Source: Photobacterium leiognathi (GTDB taxonomy: Bacteria > Pseudomonadota > Gammaproteobacteria > Enterobacterales > Vibrionaceae). Taken from it: DNA of 21,449 nt. The stretch covers positions 1 to 21,449 of the forward strand of contig NZ_CP131600.1 in NCBI RefSeq assembly GCF_030685535.1, given 5' to 3'. Both the position numbers and the translations under genes were made by a program. Below, one piece after another: positions 21,423 through 21,449 of this stretch. The notes beneath the pieces were generated by a model, which was not told the origin of the DNA, ran no database searches, and saw only the letters and a program-made list of their open reading frames with translations. The first letter of the stretch is position 1; every line of letters starts with the position of its first letter.

Positions 21423-21449
21423 TTTATCTGGGTAGTTTAATCATTAGCT

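Overview
The window looks like most or all of a roughly 21 kb plasmid from a marine gammaproteobacterium, probably Vibrionaceae (Photobacterium, Vibrio or Aliivibrio). That guess rests on general protein character and base composition, not on a marker gene. There are no rRNA or tRNA genes, no CRISPR array and no recognisable relaxase or conjugation genes. Plasmid functions dominate.

Layout. 1-1070: a non-coding leader and two overlapping small conserved-type genes. 1179-2627: a secreted/membrane Nudix-PAP2 phosphatase fusion. 2.6-3.7 kb: non-coding DNA with a 42-base hairpin and one copy of a 50-bp long-range inverted repeat. 3.7-5.9 kb: a small HTH gene, a tyrosine recombinase and a complete ColE2-type replicon (rep plus a 32-bp origin). 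6.4-8.0 kb: a pilin-like gene fragment, a defence-type DUF3578/DUF3883 nuclease gene split by a 68-bp tandem duplication, and a decayed resolvase tail. 8.05-10.06 kb: an SOS-box-driven umuDC operon whose UmuD is a tandem fusion of two protomers. 10.2-13 kb: a 26-residue membrane peptide between strong hairpins, a frameshifted resolvase and small genes. 13-16.7 kb: a GC-rich non-coding block, a Hok/Sok-type antisense relic without toxin, and a large AT-rich secreted protein with a toxin-like C-terminus, lying between directly repeated Xer-like sites. 16.8-19 kb: a small regulator that needs a -1 frameshift, then a second replicon with an iteron origin. 19.3-21.4 kb: a serine resolvase and a parA-led partition operon marked by three copies of a 22-bp palindrome.

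Together this is a plasmid with two replication systems (ColE2-like and iteron-type), a partition operon, several site-specific recombination systems (two serine resolvases plus a remnant, a tyrosine recombinase, Xer-like sites) and cargo: mutagenic SOS polymerase, a defence nuclease, a putative exotoxin and a lipid/nucleotide phosphatase. The many duplications, remnants and dispersed repeats point to assembly by cointegration and repeated recombination.

The strongest candidates for something undescribed are: (1) the single-chain UmuD dimer, in which one half keeps the cleavage site and the other half keeps the catalytic dyad; (2) the secreted protein flanked by psi/dif-like repeats next to a headless hok/sok locus; (3) the regulator with a perfect A_AAA_AAC heptamer and three palindromic operators.
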